Assembly: GCF_002261185.1 (NCBI RefSeq)
Contig: NZ_NEVQ01000009.1
Coordinates: 88,923-152,922 of the forward strand
Source: Bordetella genomosp. 4
GTDB taxonomy: Bacteria; Pseudomonadota; Gammaproteobacteria; Burkholderiales; Burkholderiaceae_B
DNA: 64,000 nt
Direction: 5' to 3'
The notes beneath the pieces are model-generated. The model ran no database searches, had not been told where the DNA came from, and worked only from the letters and a program-made list of their open reading frames with translations. Position 1 is the stretch's first letter. Each line of letters starts with the position of its first letter. Below, in pieces: positions 1 to 11,271 of the stretch. A program made the translations under genes and the position numbers.

Positions 1-1344
1 TTGCTGGGCCGCCTCGTGCGCGCCCTGGGTTCGGAAAACATCGATTTCCGCCTGCGTCAGACCGACGCGAGCTTCGACGCTGCCTTGTCGGGCGCGCCGT
101 GGCTAGGCATGCCGATTGCCGATCTGGATTCGCTGGATCGTGTGCTGGTGGTCGGTTCGTTCCTGCGCAAAGATCATCCGCTGATGGCGCAGCGCCTGCG
201 TCAGGCTGCCAAACGCGGCACGCAAGTATTGCTGGTCGACAGCGCTGCAGACGATCCGCTGCTGCCGGTGGCCGGCCGCATCACGGTTGCGCCGTCCGGT
301 CTGCCGTTGGCGCTGGCCCAGGTCGCAGTGGCGCTGGCTCAAGCTAAAGGGCAATCCGTGCCTGCCGAGTTCGCCTCGGTGACGCCGGACGAGAACGCCA
401 AGCTTATCGCTGCGAGCCTGGCCTCGGGCAGCAATGTCGCTGTATTGATGGGCAATATGGCCGTCGCATCGCCGCAGGCCTCGCTGTTGGCCGCCAACGC
501 GCGCAGCATCGCCGATATCGCCGGCGCGCGTTTTGGTTTCCTGACTGCCGGCGGCAATACGGTGGGTGGCTATCTGGCCGGCGCTGTACCGGGGCAGGGC
601 GGCAAGACTGCCGCTGCCATGCTGGCCGAGCCGCTCAAGGCCTACATCGTGCTGCATGCAGAGCCCTCTCTGGATGCCGACAACGGTCCGCAGGCCGTGG
701 CTGCATTGCGTGCCGCCGAGTTCGCTGTTGCGCTCACGCCGTACGCGTCGTCCGCCGAGGATTGGGCCGACGTCATGCTGCCCGTGTCGCCGTTTACCGA
801 AACCTCGGGCACCTTTGTCAACGCCCAGGGCCTGCCGCAGAGTTTCAAGGGCACGGTCACCCCGTTGGGTCAGACGCGTCCGGGCTGGAAAGTCCTGCGC
901 GTGCTGGGCAATGTGCTGCAACTGCCGGGCTTTGACGACGAGACCTCCGAGTCGGTGCGAGACACGGCGCTGGCCGGTGGCATCGAGGGCCGTCTGTCCA
1001 ACGAGATCAAGGCCCCGCGCGGCCTGGGCCAGGTCGCTACGTCGCTCGAGCGTGTGACTGATGTGCCGATCTATCGTACCGACGCCATCGTGCGCCGTTC
1101 GGGGCCCCTGCAAGACGCACCCGCGTCGCAGGCGCCCACGGCGCGCATGAACGGCGCCACGCTGGCCGGGCTGGGTCTGGCCGCCGGCGTCAAGGTTCGC
1201 GTGACCGGTGCGGCCGGTTCGGTCGAGCTTGAAACCGTCCAGGATGATGCTGTGGCCGATCGCTCGGTCCGCATTGCCGCGGCCTTCGAACAAACCGCCG
1301 CCCTGGGTGGCGCATTCGGTGAAATCAGCGTGGAGCGTGCCTGA
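1..1344 (+). CDS. nuoG: NADH-quinone oxidoreductase subunit G, C-terminal part (cut by window start)
   Basis: Only the last 447 residues are present, in frame from base 1, so the N-terminal 2Fe-2S and 4Fe-4S domains lie outside the window. What remains is the C-terminal molybdopterin-oxidoreductase-like region that NuoG uses structurally in the peripheral arm of complex I. The stretch with [17 protein letters not shown] and [12 protein letters not shown] is typical of this fold. The stop codon is followed after one base by the nuoH start, and the downstream order H-I-J-K-L-M-N is the standard complex I operon, which makes the call secure despite the truncation. Confidence 0.95.
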   Translation: MLGRLVRALGSENIDFRLRQTDASFDAALSGAPWLGMPIADLDSLDRVLVVGSFLRKDHPLMAQRLRQAAKRGTQVLLVDSAADDPLLPVAGRITVAPSGLPLALAQVAVALAQAKGQSVPAEFASVTPDENAKLIAASLASGSNVAVLMGNMAVASPQASLLAANARSIADIAGARFGFLTAGGNTVGGYLAGAVPGQGGKTAAAMLAEPLKAYIVLHAEPSLDADNGPQAVAALRAAEFAVALTPYASSAEDWADVMLPVSPFTETSGTFVNAQGLPQSFKGTVTPLGQTRPGWKVLRVLGNVLQLPGFDDETSESVRDTALAGGIEGRLSNEIKAPRGLGQVATSLERVTDVPIYRTDAIVRRSGPLQDAPASQAPTARMNGATLAGLGLAAGVKVRVTGAAGSVELETVQDDAVADRSVRIAAAFEQTAALGGAFGEISVERA

Positions 1345-1345
1345 C

Positions 1346-2419
1346 ATGGAATGGCTCAATACTCTTGAAAGCCACGGTCAGGCCTTGCTGGGCCCGACGG
1401 CCTGGCTGGTGATCTGGACGATCATCAAGATCGTCGTCATCGCGGTTCCCATCATTTTGTGCGTGGCTTACCTCACGTACTGGGAACGCAAGATGATCGG
1501 CTGGATGCACGTCCGTCTGGGCCCGACCCGTGTCGGTTTCCGGGGCTTGCTGCAGCCGTTTGCCGACGTGTTCAAGCTGCTCACCAAAGAAGTCGTCGTT
1601 CCCACGCAGGCCAACAAGATCTTGTTCGTCGTGGCGCCGGTCGTGACGCTGATGCCGGCCTTGGCTGCCTGGGCGGTCGTGCCGTTCGGACCCGAAGTCG
1701 TGCTGGCCAACGTCAACGCTGGTCTGCTCTACGTGATGGCAATCACCTCCATCGGGGTGTATGGCGTGATCGTGGCAGGCTGGGCGTCGAACTCGAAGTA
1801 CGCCTTCCTGGGCGCGCTGCGGGCTTCGGCGCAAATGGTGTCCTATGAACTGGCCATCGGTTTTGTGCTGGTGACGGTGTTGCTGGTTTCCGGCAGCCTG
1901 AACATGTCCGAGATCGTGATGGGGCAGAGCCGCGGCTGGTTTGCCGAGCGCGGCCTGACGTTCCTGTCGTGGAACTGGCTGCCGCTGTTGCCGCTGTTCG
2001 TGATCTATGTGATTTCGGCCGTGGCCGAAACCAACCGCCACCCGTTCGACGTGGTCGAAGGCGAATCGGAAATCGTGGCCGGCCACATGGTCGAATACTC
2101 CGGTATGGCATTTGCGCTGTTCTTCCTGGGCGAATACGCCAACATGATCCTGTTGTCCGCGATGGCATCGATCATGTTCCTGGGGGGCTGGATGCCGCCT
2201 ATCGACATTGCTCCGCTGACCTGGATTCCGGGTTGGTTGTGGCTGGGCCTGAAGACATTCTGCGTGGTGTCGTTGTTCGTGTGGTTCCGCGCGTCGTTCC
2301 CGCGTTACCGCTATGACCAGATCATGCGGTTGGGTTGGAAAATTTTCATCCCGCTGACCGGCGTGTGGCTGGTCGTGGTGGCGATCTGGATGCAGACGCC
2401 CTGGAACATTTGGCGTTAA
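1346..2419 (+). CDS. nuoH: NADH-quinone oxidoreductase subunit H
   Basis: A 357-residue membrane protein of complex I that helps form the quinone-binding chamber at the junction of the peripheral and membrane arms. It is strongly hydrophobic with about eight membrane segments. The loop [18 protein letters not shown] is the conserved NuoH/ND1 signature with acidic residues needed for quinone coupling. I chose the ATG one base after the nuoG stop because the encoded MEWLNTLE start precedes the first membrane segment at a normal distance; a longer reading frame would run back into nuoG. Confidence 0.97.
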   Translation: MEWLNTLESHGQALLGPTAWLVIWTIIKIVVIAVPIILCVAYLTYWERKMIGWMHVRLGPTRVGFRGLLQPFADVFKLLTKEVVVPTQANKILFVVAPVVTLMPALAAWAVVPFGPEVVLANVNAGLLYVMAITSIGVYGVIVAGWASNSKYAFLGALRASAQMVSYELAIGFVLVTVLLVSGSLNMSEIVMGQSRGWFAERGLTFLSWNWLPLLPLFVIYVISAVAETNRHPFDVVEGESEIVAGHMVEYSGMAFALFFLGEYANMILLSAMASIMFLGGWMPPIDIAPLTWIPGWLWLGLKTFCVVSLFVWFRASFPRYRYDQIMRLGWKIFIPLTGVWLVVVAIWMQTPWNIWR

Positions 2420-2440
2420 CGCGTCAAGCTGAGGCAGGAT

Positions 2441-2929
2441 ATGGAAGCGATCAAAGATTTCTTCGGCAGCCTGATGCTGGCCGAGTTGCTCAAGGGCATG
2501 CGCCTGACGGGCAAGTACTTTTTCAAACGCAAGGTCACCTTGCGTTATCCGATGGAAAAAACGCCGACGTCGGCGCGTTTCCGTGGCTTGCACGCGTTGC
2601 GCCGCTATCCCAATGGGGAAGAGCGCTGCATTGCTTGCAAGCTATGCGAAGCCGTATGTCCGGCCTTGGCCATCACGATCGAATCGGACGTGCGTGACGA
2701 CGGCACCCGCCGCACCACGCGCTACGACATCGATCTGACCAAGTGCATTTTCTGCGGTTTCTGTGAGGAAAGCTGCCCCGTGGATTCGATTGTGGAAACC
2801 CACATTCACGAATACCACGGTGAAAAGCGCGGCGACCTTTATTTCACCAAAGACATGCTGCTCGCCGTCGGCGACCGCTACGAAGCCGAAATCGCCCGCC
2901 GCCGGGCCGAAGACGCGCCATACCGTTGA
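2441..2929 (+). CDS. nuoI: NADH-quinone oxidoreductase subunit I (two 4Fe-4S clusters)
   Basis: A 162-residue ferredoxin-like subunit carrying clusters N6a and N6b, which pass electrons through the peripheral arm towards the terminal cluster N2. Two classic CxxCxxCxxxC motifs are visible: C63, C66, C69, C73 and C102, C105, C108, C112, the latter in [13 protein letters not shown]. Length and motif spacing match the family. A purine-rich GAGGCAGGA precedes the ATG. It lies between nuoH and nuoJ as in other betaproteobacterial operons. Confidence 0.98.
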   Translation: MEAIKDFFGSLMLAELLKGMRLTGKYFFKRKVTLRYPMEKTPTSARFRGLHALRRYPNGEERCIACKLCEAVCPALAITIESDVRDDGTRRTTRYDIDLTKCIFCGFCEESCPVDSIVETHIHEYHGEKRGDLYFTKDMLLAVGDRYEAEIARRRAEDAPYR

Positions 2930-2946
2930 CGCCCAAGGTCTGACTC

Positions 2947-3594
2947 ATGACTTTTACCACTGTCCTGTTCTACATACTGTCTGCGGTCCTGGTGATCGCC
3001 GCGTTCCGCGTCATCACGGCGCGCAGCCCGGTGACTGCCGTACTGCATTTGATCCTGGCGTTCGCCAACGCCGCCATGCTGTGGATGCTGCTCGGAGCCG
3101 AGTTCCTGGCGCTGCTGCTGGTGCTCGTGTACGTCGGCGCCGTGATGGTCCTGTTCCTGTTCGTGGTCATGATGCTCGATATCCGTATCGATGCCTTGCG
3201 CGGCGGGCTCAAGACCTATCTGCCGCTGGGGCTGATCATCGGTGTTGTGCTGGTGCTTGAAATGTCCTTTGTGCTGGCCAGCACCTGGTATGGCGCGGGC
3301 CCGCAGGCCGTGACTGCCGGCGACTACAACAACAGCCGTGCCCTGGGCGAGGCGATGTACACGCAGTACGTGTACGCCGTCGAAGTCGGCGCCGCGTTGT
3401 TGCTGGTCGGTATGGTCGCCGCCATCTCGCTGACGCTGCGCCGCCGTCGCGACGCCAAGTACAACGACCCCGCCGCCGCCGTGCGCGTGCGCGCCAAAGA
3501 CCGTTTCCGTCTGGTCAGCATGCCCGCACAGAGCGACCGTGCCCAGGGCCGCGCTGCCCCGCCGGCCGACGGCGCCCAAGGAGAAAAACAATGA
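2947..3594 (+). CDS. nuoJ: NADH-quinone oxidoreductase subunit J
   Basis: A 215-residue membrane subunit with five hydrophobic segments and the pattern [20 protein letters not shown], the conserved third helix of NuoJ/ND6 that carries the pi-bulge region. The C-terminus beyond about residue 165 is a charged soluble tail rich in Arg, Ala and Pro, longer than in enterobacterial NuoJ. The stop overlaps the nuoK start (ATGA), implying translational coupling. Confidence 0.96.
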   Translation: MTFTTVLFYILSAVLVIAAFRVITARSPVTAVLHLILAFANAAMLWMLLGAEFLALLLVLVYVGAVMVLFLFVVMMLDIRIDALRGGLKTYLPLGLIIGVVLVLEMSFVLASTWYGAGPQAVTAGDYNNSRALGEAMYTQYVYAVEVGAALLLVGMVAAISLTLRRRRDAKYNDPAAAVRVRAKDRFRLVSMPAQSDRAQGRAAPPADGAQGEKQ

Positions 3595-3899
3595 CGTTGA
3601 CGCTGGCTCACTATCTGGTGCTGGGGGCGATCATGTTCGCCATCGGCATCTTCGGCATCTTCCTGAACCGCCGCAACCTGATCATCCTGCTGATGTCCAT
3701 CGAGCTGGTGCTCCTGGCCGTCAACATGAACTTCGTGGCGTTTTCCAGCTGGTTCGGCGATACCGCCGGCCAGGTGTTCGTGTTCTTCATCCTGACGGTG
3801 GCTGCTGCTGAGGCCGCCATCGGTCTGGCGATTTTGGTGCTGCTGTTCCGTAACCTGAACACGATCAACGTTGACGAACTCGATCGCCTGAAGGGCTGA
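3591..3899 (+). CDS. nuoK: NADH-quinone oxidoreductase subunit K
   Basis: A 102-residue, three-helix antiporter-like subunit homologous to MrpC/ND4L. Two conserved membrane glutamates are present in [16 protein letters not shown] and [17 protein letters not shown]; these belong to the proton channel. A strong AAGGAG precedes the start, which overlaps the nuoJ stop by four bases. Length equals the family norm of about 100 residues. Confidence 0.97.
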   Translation: MTLTLAHYLVLGAIMFAIGIFGIFLNRRNLIILLMSIELVLLAVNMNFVAFSSWFGDTAGQVFVFFILTVAAAEAAIGLAILVLLFRNLNTINVDELDRLKG

Positions 3900-3916
3900 C
3901 GGGGTATTGGAAGAAA

Positions 3917-5955
<2,039 letters not shown>

Positions 5956-5959
<4 letters not shown>

Positions 5960-7458
5960 CGGCAAGCGACATGGCATCCAACACTTTTCCCTCGCTAACG
6001 CTTGCGATCTTCGTTCCGATCGTATTCGGCCTGCTGGTGCTGGCCCTGGGCCGCGATGACCGGCCTGGGCTGACACGTGGCTTGTCTTTGATTGGCGCGA
6101 TTGCGGGCTTTCTGGTCACGATTCCGCTGTACACCGGTTTTGATTCTTCGACGGCCGCCATGCAGTTCGTCGAAAAGGCCTCCTGGATCGAAGCCTTCAA
6201 CGTCAATTACCACCTGGGTATCGACGGTATCTCGATGTGGTTCGTGCTGCTGACCGCCTTCATCACCATCATCGTGGTGCTGGCAGGCTGGGAGGTCATC
6301 ACCAGCCGCGTGTCGCAGTACATGGCCGCCTTCCTGATCCTCTCGGGCCTGATGGTCGGTGTGTTCGTGGCGCTGGACGGCATGCTGTTCTACGTGTTCT
6401 TCGAAGCCACGCTGATCCCGATGTACATCATCGTCGGGGTATGGGGCGGCCCGAACCGCGTCTACGCTGCGTTCAAGTTCTTCTTGTACACCTTGATGGG
6501 CTCGTTGCTGACTCTGGTGGCGTTCATCTATCTGTGGAACGTTTCCGGCGGCTCGTTCGATATCCTGACTTGGCACCAAGTCAAACTGGGCTACACGCCG
6601 CAGATTCTGATCTTTGTGGCCTTGCTTGCGGCTTTCGCGGTCAAGGTGCCGATGTGGCCGGTGCACACCTGGTTGCCGGACGCCCACGTCGAGGCGCCCA
6701 CCGGCGGCTCGATCGTGCTGGCAGCGATCATGCTCAAGCTCGGCGCCTACGGTTTCCTGCGTTTTTCGTTGCCGATCGCACCGGACGCCTCGCATAGCCT
6801 GGCTGGCCTGATGATCACGCTGTCGCTGATTGCGGTGATCTATATCGGTCTCGTCGCCATCGTGCAAGACGACATGAAAAAGCTGGTCGCGTATTCGTCC
6901 GTGGCGCACATGGGCTTTGTGACGCTGGGCTTTTTCATCTTCAACACCGCCGGTGTCGAGGGCGCGATCGTGCAGATGATTTCGCACGGCTTCGTGTCGG
7001 GCGCGATGTTTATGTGTATCGGGGTGCTGTATGACCGCATGCACTCGCGGCGCATTGCGGACTATGGCGGGGTAATCAACGTCATGCCGCGTTTTGTGAC
7101 GTTCTTTGTGCTGTTCTCCATGGCCAATAGCGGCTTGCCTGCCACGAGCGGTTTCGTAGGCGAGTTCATGGTCATCATGGGTGCGGTCGAGCACAACTTC
7201 TGGATCGGTCTGCTGGCTGCGACGGCGCTGATTCTGGGTGCCTCGTACTCGCTGTGGATGGTCAAGCGCGTGGCCTTTGGCGATATCGCCAACGACCATG
7301 TGCGTGAACTCACCGATATCAACGGCCGCGAATTCCTGATTCTCGGCGTGATGGCTATCGCTGTGTTGTACATGGGTATCTATCCCAAGCCCTTTACCGA
7401 CGTCATGCATGCTTCGGTCGAGGCCCTGCTGCAACACGTTGCCATCTCGAAACTGTAA
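5956..7458 (+). CDS. nuoM: NADH-quinone oxidoreductase subunit M
   Basis: A 500-residue antiporter-like proton-pumping subunit. Motifs include FFEATLIPMYIIVGVWGG with the key Glu, and FAVKVPMWPVHTWLPDAHVE with the channel Lys and the conserved HTWLPDAHVEAP loop. The listed start overlaps the nuoL stop (ATGA). A second ATG at 5971 would give MASNTFPSL and is equally plausible; neither has a clear Shine-Dalgarno sequence, so coupling from nuoL is likely. Confidence 0.96.
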
Positions 7459-7467
7459 GACTGACTC

Positions 7468-8952
7468 ATGATGCAATCTCACATTGATTTCGCCCTGGCT
7501 ACGCCCGAGATTCTGTTGCTGATTTTCGGTCTGGCGATTTTGCTGATCGATGCGGTCAGCAGCCATCCCGAGCGCAAACCCACTTTTGTGCTGACGCTGC
7601 TGGCGTTGGGCGTGGTGACCGTCGTCTCGTTGCTGCAATGGAAAAACGGCACGGTCGGTCGTACGTTTAACGGCCTGTATGTGGCCGACAATCTGTCGCA
7701 CCTGCTCAAGGTCGCGTCGTACATTGCCGTTGCCGTTACGCTGATTTACGGCCGCGTTTACGCGCAAGTCCGCGACATGCTGCGCGGTGGCGAGCTGTAT
7801 GTGTTGTCGCTGATGGCCCTGTTGGGCCAGATGGTGATGATCTCGGCGGGTAACCTGATCAGCGTGTATCTGGGCCTGGAACTGATGTCTCTGGCCCTGT
7901 ATGCCCTGATCGCGCTGCGTCGCGACGATGTGGTTGCCACCGAAGCCGCCATGAAATATTTCGTGCTGGGCGCGTTGGCCTCGGGTTTCCTGCTGTACGG
8001 CATGTCCATGGTGTACGGGGCGACCGGCCATCTGGACATCGTCGAGATTTCCAATGTCATCGCAGCAGGCAAACAGGAAAATATGGCGCTGGTGTTCGGC
8101 GTGGTGTTCCTGGTTGCGGGTCTGGCGTTCAAGCTGGGCGCAGTACCGTTCCATATGTGGGTGCCTGACGTTTACCAAGGTTCTCCGACTGCTGTGACGC
8201 TGATACTGGGCGCTGCACCGAAGCTGGCCGCATTTGCGATTACGCTGCGCTTGCTGGTCGAAGGCCTGCATGGTCTGGCTGCCGATTGGCAACCGATGCT
8301 GATGATTCTGGCGATTCTGTCGCTGGCCATTGGCAACCTGACTGCTATCGCTCAGACGAACTTCAAGCGTATGCTGGCGTACTCCACGATTTCGCATGTC
8401 GGCTTCGTGCTGCTGGGGCTGATGTCGGGTGTCGTGGCAGGCAAGCCGGATGCATCGGCCAATGCCTACGGTGCGTCGCTGTTTTACATGCTGATCTATG
8501 TGCTGACCACGCTGGGCACTTTCGGCATGATTCTGCTGTTGTCGCGTCAGGGTTTTGAGTGCGAGCAGATCGATGACCTCAAGGGCCTGAACCGCCGCAG
8601 CCCGTGGCATGCAGCATTGCTGCTGCTGTTGATGTTCTCGCTGACGGGCATTCCTCCGATGGTGGGCTTCTACGCCAAGCTGGCTGTGCTGCAAGTGCTG
8701 GTCGATGCCGGCTACGTGTGGCTGGCTGTGGTGGCGGTGGTGTTCTCGCTGATCGGCGCGTTCTACTATCTGCGTGTCGTTAAGGTGGTGTATTTCGACG
8801 AGCCGGCCGCTGATGCTGGCAAGATCGCAGCACCTTGCGGCCATTGCGGTGTGTTGTCGGTCAATAGCGCATTGATCCTGGTCCTGGGCATTTTGCCTGG
8901 TGGCTTGATGGCGTTGTGCGTGCACGCGATTCAGACCTCGCTGGGTCTGTGA
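7468..8952 (+). CDS. nuoN: NADH-quinone oxidoreductase subunit N
   Basis: A 494-residue antiporter-like membrane subunit, the last core gene of the complex I operon. It shows [16 protein letters not shown] with the conserved Glu, and [19 protein letters not shown] with the conserved Lys and the family hallmark [12 protein letters not shown]. Two ATG codons in a row (7468, 7471) can start translation. It ends 61 bases before a small membrane protein gene that often accompanies nuoN in this group. Confidence 0.96.
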   Translation: MMQSHIDFALATPEILLLIFGLAILLIDAVSSHPERKPTFVLTLLALGVVTVVSLLQWKNGTVGRTFNGLYVADNLSHLLKVASYIAVAVTLIYGRVYAQVRDMLRGGELYVLSLMALLGQMVMISAGNLISVYLGLELMSLALYALIALRRDDVVATEAAMKYFVLGALASGFLLYGMSMVYGATGHLDIVEISNVIAAGKQENMALVFGVVFLVAGLAFKLGAVPFHMWVPDVYQGSPTAVTLILGAAPKLAAFAITLRLLVEGLHGLAADWQPMLMILAILSLAIGNLTAIAQTNFKRMLAYSTISHVGFVLLGLMSGVVAGKPDASANAYGASLFYMLIYVLTTLGTFGMILLLSRQGFECEQIDDLKGLNRRSPWHAALLLLLMFSLTGIPPMVGFYAKLAVLQVLVDAGYVWLAVVAVVFSLIGAFYYLRVVKVVYFDEPAADAGKIAAPCGHCGVLSVNSALILVLGILPGGLMALCVHAIQTSLGL

Positions 8953-9013
8953 GGTAGGCGATACCTGTGCGTAATAGGGCGGTGACGCAGTCGAACACGA
9001 TGGAGGGATGGTC

Positions 9014-9337
9014 ATGAACCAGACCTTGGCTGTTTGGCTGCTCATCGCTCTTGCTTTAGTCAGCGCGAATTTACCGTTTTTGACTGAGCGAGTGTTGACG
9101 GTGCTGCCGTGGAAACGGGGCGCCGTAGTCAAGCCGTTCTGGCTGCGTATGGTTGAGCTCTTGCTGTATTACGCAATTGTGATGGGCCTGGGGTTTGCTT
9201 TTGAAGCGGCGTTGGGCAATCCGTTTGCGCAGGGGTGGGAGTTTTACGCGATCACTTTTAGTCTGTATCTGGTGCTGGGGTATCCGGGGTTTGTGTTTCG
9301 GTATCTGTTTAAGCGGCATCCGGTTTTGCGGGGCTGA
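9014..9337 (+). CDS. DUF2818 family small membrane protein
   Basis: A 107-residue protein with three hydrophobic segments (about residues 4-20, 46-66 and 78-96) and a basic C-terminus, RYLFKRHPVLRG. From memory it fits DUF2818, found directly after nuoN in many Burkholderiales; no function is established. Position suggests a role linked to complex I, perhaps assembly, but that is inference. GGAGGG at 9002-9007 is too close to the ATG at 9008 but well spaced for the ATG at 9014, so I chose the latter. It ends just before a large structured repeat. Confidence 0.8.
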   Translation: MNQTLAVWLLIALALVSANLPFLTERVLTVLPWKRGAVVKPFWLRMVELLLYYAIVMGLGFAFEAALGNPFAQGWEFYAITFSLYLVLGYPGFVFRYLFKRHPVLRG

Positions 9338-9378
9338 AAGAGCGTCTTCGTTGCGGGGATGGTGGGGTTCTAATGGTC

Positions 9379-9540
9379 GTCGAGCCGAGGCAATCGGCCC
9401 GGCCGGGCTTCACAAAGTCGGTCCGGCGCGCGGGCGCCGGACACCGTGTTCGCTCACCTCGTCCGCGCCTGCGCGCTCCCTACGGTGTCCGCTCCACTCG
9501 ACTTTGAGGCGCCCGGCCGGGCCGATTGCCTCGGCTCGAC
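9379..9540 (+). repeat. Left hairpin unit of repeat copy 1
   Basis: Bases 9379-9408 and 9511-9540 are perfect 30-bp inverted repeats. Inside, CAAAGTC (9413-9419) pairs with GACTTTG (9500-9506), followed by a GTCCGGCGC/GCGCCGGAC hairpin and an apical GCGC-CTGC-GCGC hairpin near 9465-9476. The same unit in copy 2 (16135-16296) has an apical GGCCC-CTAC-GGGCC, and in copy 4 GGCCC-GTTC-GGGCC. Stem bases thus change in pairs while the flanks CACCTCGTCC stay fixed. It has sense orientation relative to the upstream gene. Function is unknown; a structured 3' RNA or a DNA cruciform would both fit. Confidence 0.85.
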
Positions 9541-10074
9541 TGGCAGCAATTAGAGTTCTCTGCATCGCTGGCACGACTTTCTTGCTTGGCGTTTTTCTGC
9601 GGCCGCGTTGGTAGAGAGAAAGATCTTGCAGTGCTGCTTTCGGCAGGCGCCCTGCGCGCCTACCTCAAGCGATCGGTCCGGGCATGCGACGGGGTGGCGT
9701 CATGCCTGATCGGAAGATCTGCTTGGCTGCGTTTGATGCTTGCGGCGATGATGCGTAGGGCAGTTTTTCCGGCGGTGTATCCGTAGCATGTCCGTGCTCT
9801 GAATCAGAGTTCATCGCCGCGGACGTGATTTGCGCTCATCCTGATGGCATTACAACGAGTGCCATGCGTGGCATTACGTCAATGTGACTCGAGAGATCTT
9901 TTGCCCGGCAACGGTGCCACAGCCTGTGCATGCAGATCCCGAACGCGATGACCGGGTGTGCAGGGCACCCGGTCATCGCAGCCCTGCAAGATCTTTCTCT
10001 TCACCCAGGCTGACACAGAAAAATGCCAAGCAAGAAAGTCGTGCCAGCGATGTGATGAGCTTGAGTTACTGCGA

Positions 10075-10237
10075 GTCGATGCGGAGCAGTGGCTGCGTGG
10101 GGGCGCCTCGTGGCCGAGTGGAGCGGACACCGTAGGGAGCGCGCAGGCGCGGACGAGGTGAGCGAACACGGTGTCCGGCGCGCAGGGCGCCGGACCGGCC
10201 ACGTGAAGCCCCCACGCAGCCGCTGCCCCGCATCGAC
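10075..10237 (-). repeat. Right hairpin unit of repeat copy 1 (inverted relative to the left unit)
   Basis: Bases 10075-10104 pair with 10208-10237 with two mismatches; in copies 2 and 3 the corresponding stems (16831-16860 with 16964-16993; 42249-42278 with 42382-42411) are perfect. The interior is the reverse complement of the left unit's interior, although the outer stem sequence differs completely. The inner pair is CGTGGCC/GGCCACG here and in copy 2 but CGTGGTC/GACCACG in copy 3, a compensatory change. It reads in the sense direction of serB. Confidence 0.85.
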
Positions 10238-10274
10238 GTCCAATAGCACCAAACCCATCACACCCGAACCCCCA

Positions 10275-11132
10275 TCAACCTTCAAACCAATTCAGCACCC
10301 CATCCAGCCCCGCCACATTCAACGCATAAGGCGTCTGCTGCCGCACAATAGGCTTGGCCCGGTAAGCAACGGCATAGCGCGCAAACCCTAGCATCTTGAG
10401 ATCATTCGCCCCATCTCCCAGAGCAATGATCTGATCCGACGTCGCCCCGTATGTCTGCGCGAAGGTCCGCAGGTGCATCAGTTTGGCATCGGCATCCAGA
10501 ATATCGCCGAGCACTTTGCCAGTCAGCACGCCGTCTTTGATTTCCAGGGTGTTGGCATATGCGCTATCGAGGTTCAGGCGTTGGCGCAGGCGTTCCGTAA
10601 AGAACGTGAATCCCCCAGACACTAATAGCACCTTGATCCCAGCCGCCTGTGCTGTGGATATCAATTGCTCCGCACCGGGATTCAGACGCAGTTTGTCTGC
10701 ATAAACCTGTTCCAGCGCCGATGCCGGCGTCCCCTCCAGCAAGGCTACCCGGCGACGCAGGCTTTCGGAGAAGTCCTTGATTTCGCCCCGCATTGCAGCC
10801 TCGGTGATCTCGGCGACTTTGGGTTTGACTCCCGCGACGCCGGCGATTTCGTCGATGCACTCGATGTTGATCAGCGTGGAATCCATGTCCATCGCCAATA
10901 CTTTGCATTGCGACAGACGGACGCCGGCAGGTACGAACGCCGTGTCGACGCCATGTTGTTCTCCCCAGGCCGTGACCTGCGCGCGTACGTCGGCGTCTTG
11001 CGATACGTCCAATAGACGAGAGGCTGTGGCGCTGAGATGGACGACGCCTTGAGCGTGTGCCAGGGCCGCTAATTGTTCGACCTGGGCAGCGCCGAGCGCC
11101 GGGGATTGAATGACGAGATGAGTGGTGGACAT
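10275..11132 (-). CDS. serB: Phosphoserine phosphatase
   Basis: A 285-residue HAD-superfamily enzyme that removes phosphate from O-phosphoserine in the last step of serine synthesis. The catalytic DMDST motif is at about residues 82-86 (nucleophile D82, acid/base D84), followed by the substrate motif ECIDEIA, then KVLLVSGGFTFF and the metal-binding GDGANDLKML. The N-terminal 75 residues form the regulatory-type domain seen in SerB. I chose the ATG at 11132 (MSTTHLVIQ); a TTG at 11180 would add 16 residues without homology support. Confidence 0.95.
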   Translation of the reverse strand: MSTTHLVIQSPALGAAQVEQLAALAHAQGVVHLSATASRLLDVSQDADVRAQVTAWGEQHGVDTAFVPAGVRLSQCKVLAMDMDSTLINIECIDEIAGVAGVKPKVAEITEAAMRGEIKDFSESLRRRVALLEGTPASALEQVYADKLRLNPGAEQLISTAQAAGIKVLLVSGGFTFFTERLRQRLNLDSAYANTLEIKDGVLTGKVLGDILDADAKLMHLRTFAQTYGATSDQIIALGDGANDLKMLGFARYAVAYRAKPIVRQQTPYALNVAGLDGVLNWFEG

Positions 11133-11271
11133 GGCGGAAAGTGTGTCGGTGAGGGGCCGGTGCGTGGCGATGCTGCTCAAAGCATAACGCGGACATGAAA
11201 GAGGCTATTTTGCAGGCGCATTTTCAGCGCCATGCAAAGGGTGTTTGATCGAGTTCGGTGGCACGCATGGG

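Larger units (their letters stand above)
9356..10243. repeat. Compound inverted structured repeat, copy 1 (fills the gap 9338-10274)
   Basis: A long intergenic element between the convergent nuo/DUF2818 and serB genes, nearly identical to elements at 16111 and 41543. It consists of two arms in inverted orientation (about 9379-9760 and 9880-10237) around a short centre. Each arm has an outer 30-bp hairpin stem based on GTCGA/TCGAC, an inner 7-bp stem, small apical hairpins, and a shared block starting CATCGCTGGCACGAC (left arm) or its complement. The outer stems of the two arms differ in sequence but are each self-complementary. Short open frames inside are not conserved between copies. No transposase is present. 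Confidence 0.9.

Noticed and set aside
5995..9132. Very long open frame on the minus strand opposite nuoM and nuoN
   Set aside because: It is a codon-bias shadow of GC-rich genes; the predicted protein is rich in His, Gln and Arg with no domain and lies fully antisense to essential genes.
9526..9786. An 86-residue open frame (starting MPRLDWQQLE) that recurs in the repeat copies
   Set aside because: It is open in copies 1 and 3 but ends early in copy 2. Differences between copies preserve base pairing and not codons, and no ribosome binding site is seen.
9356..10243. The repeats as insertion sequences or miniature transposons
   Set aside because: The ends do resemble each other (GGWCGTCGA), but no target-site duplication is evident, no transposase exists, and the internal covarying stems are not expected of a transposon remnant. 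A mobile origin is not excluded.
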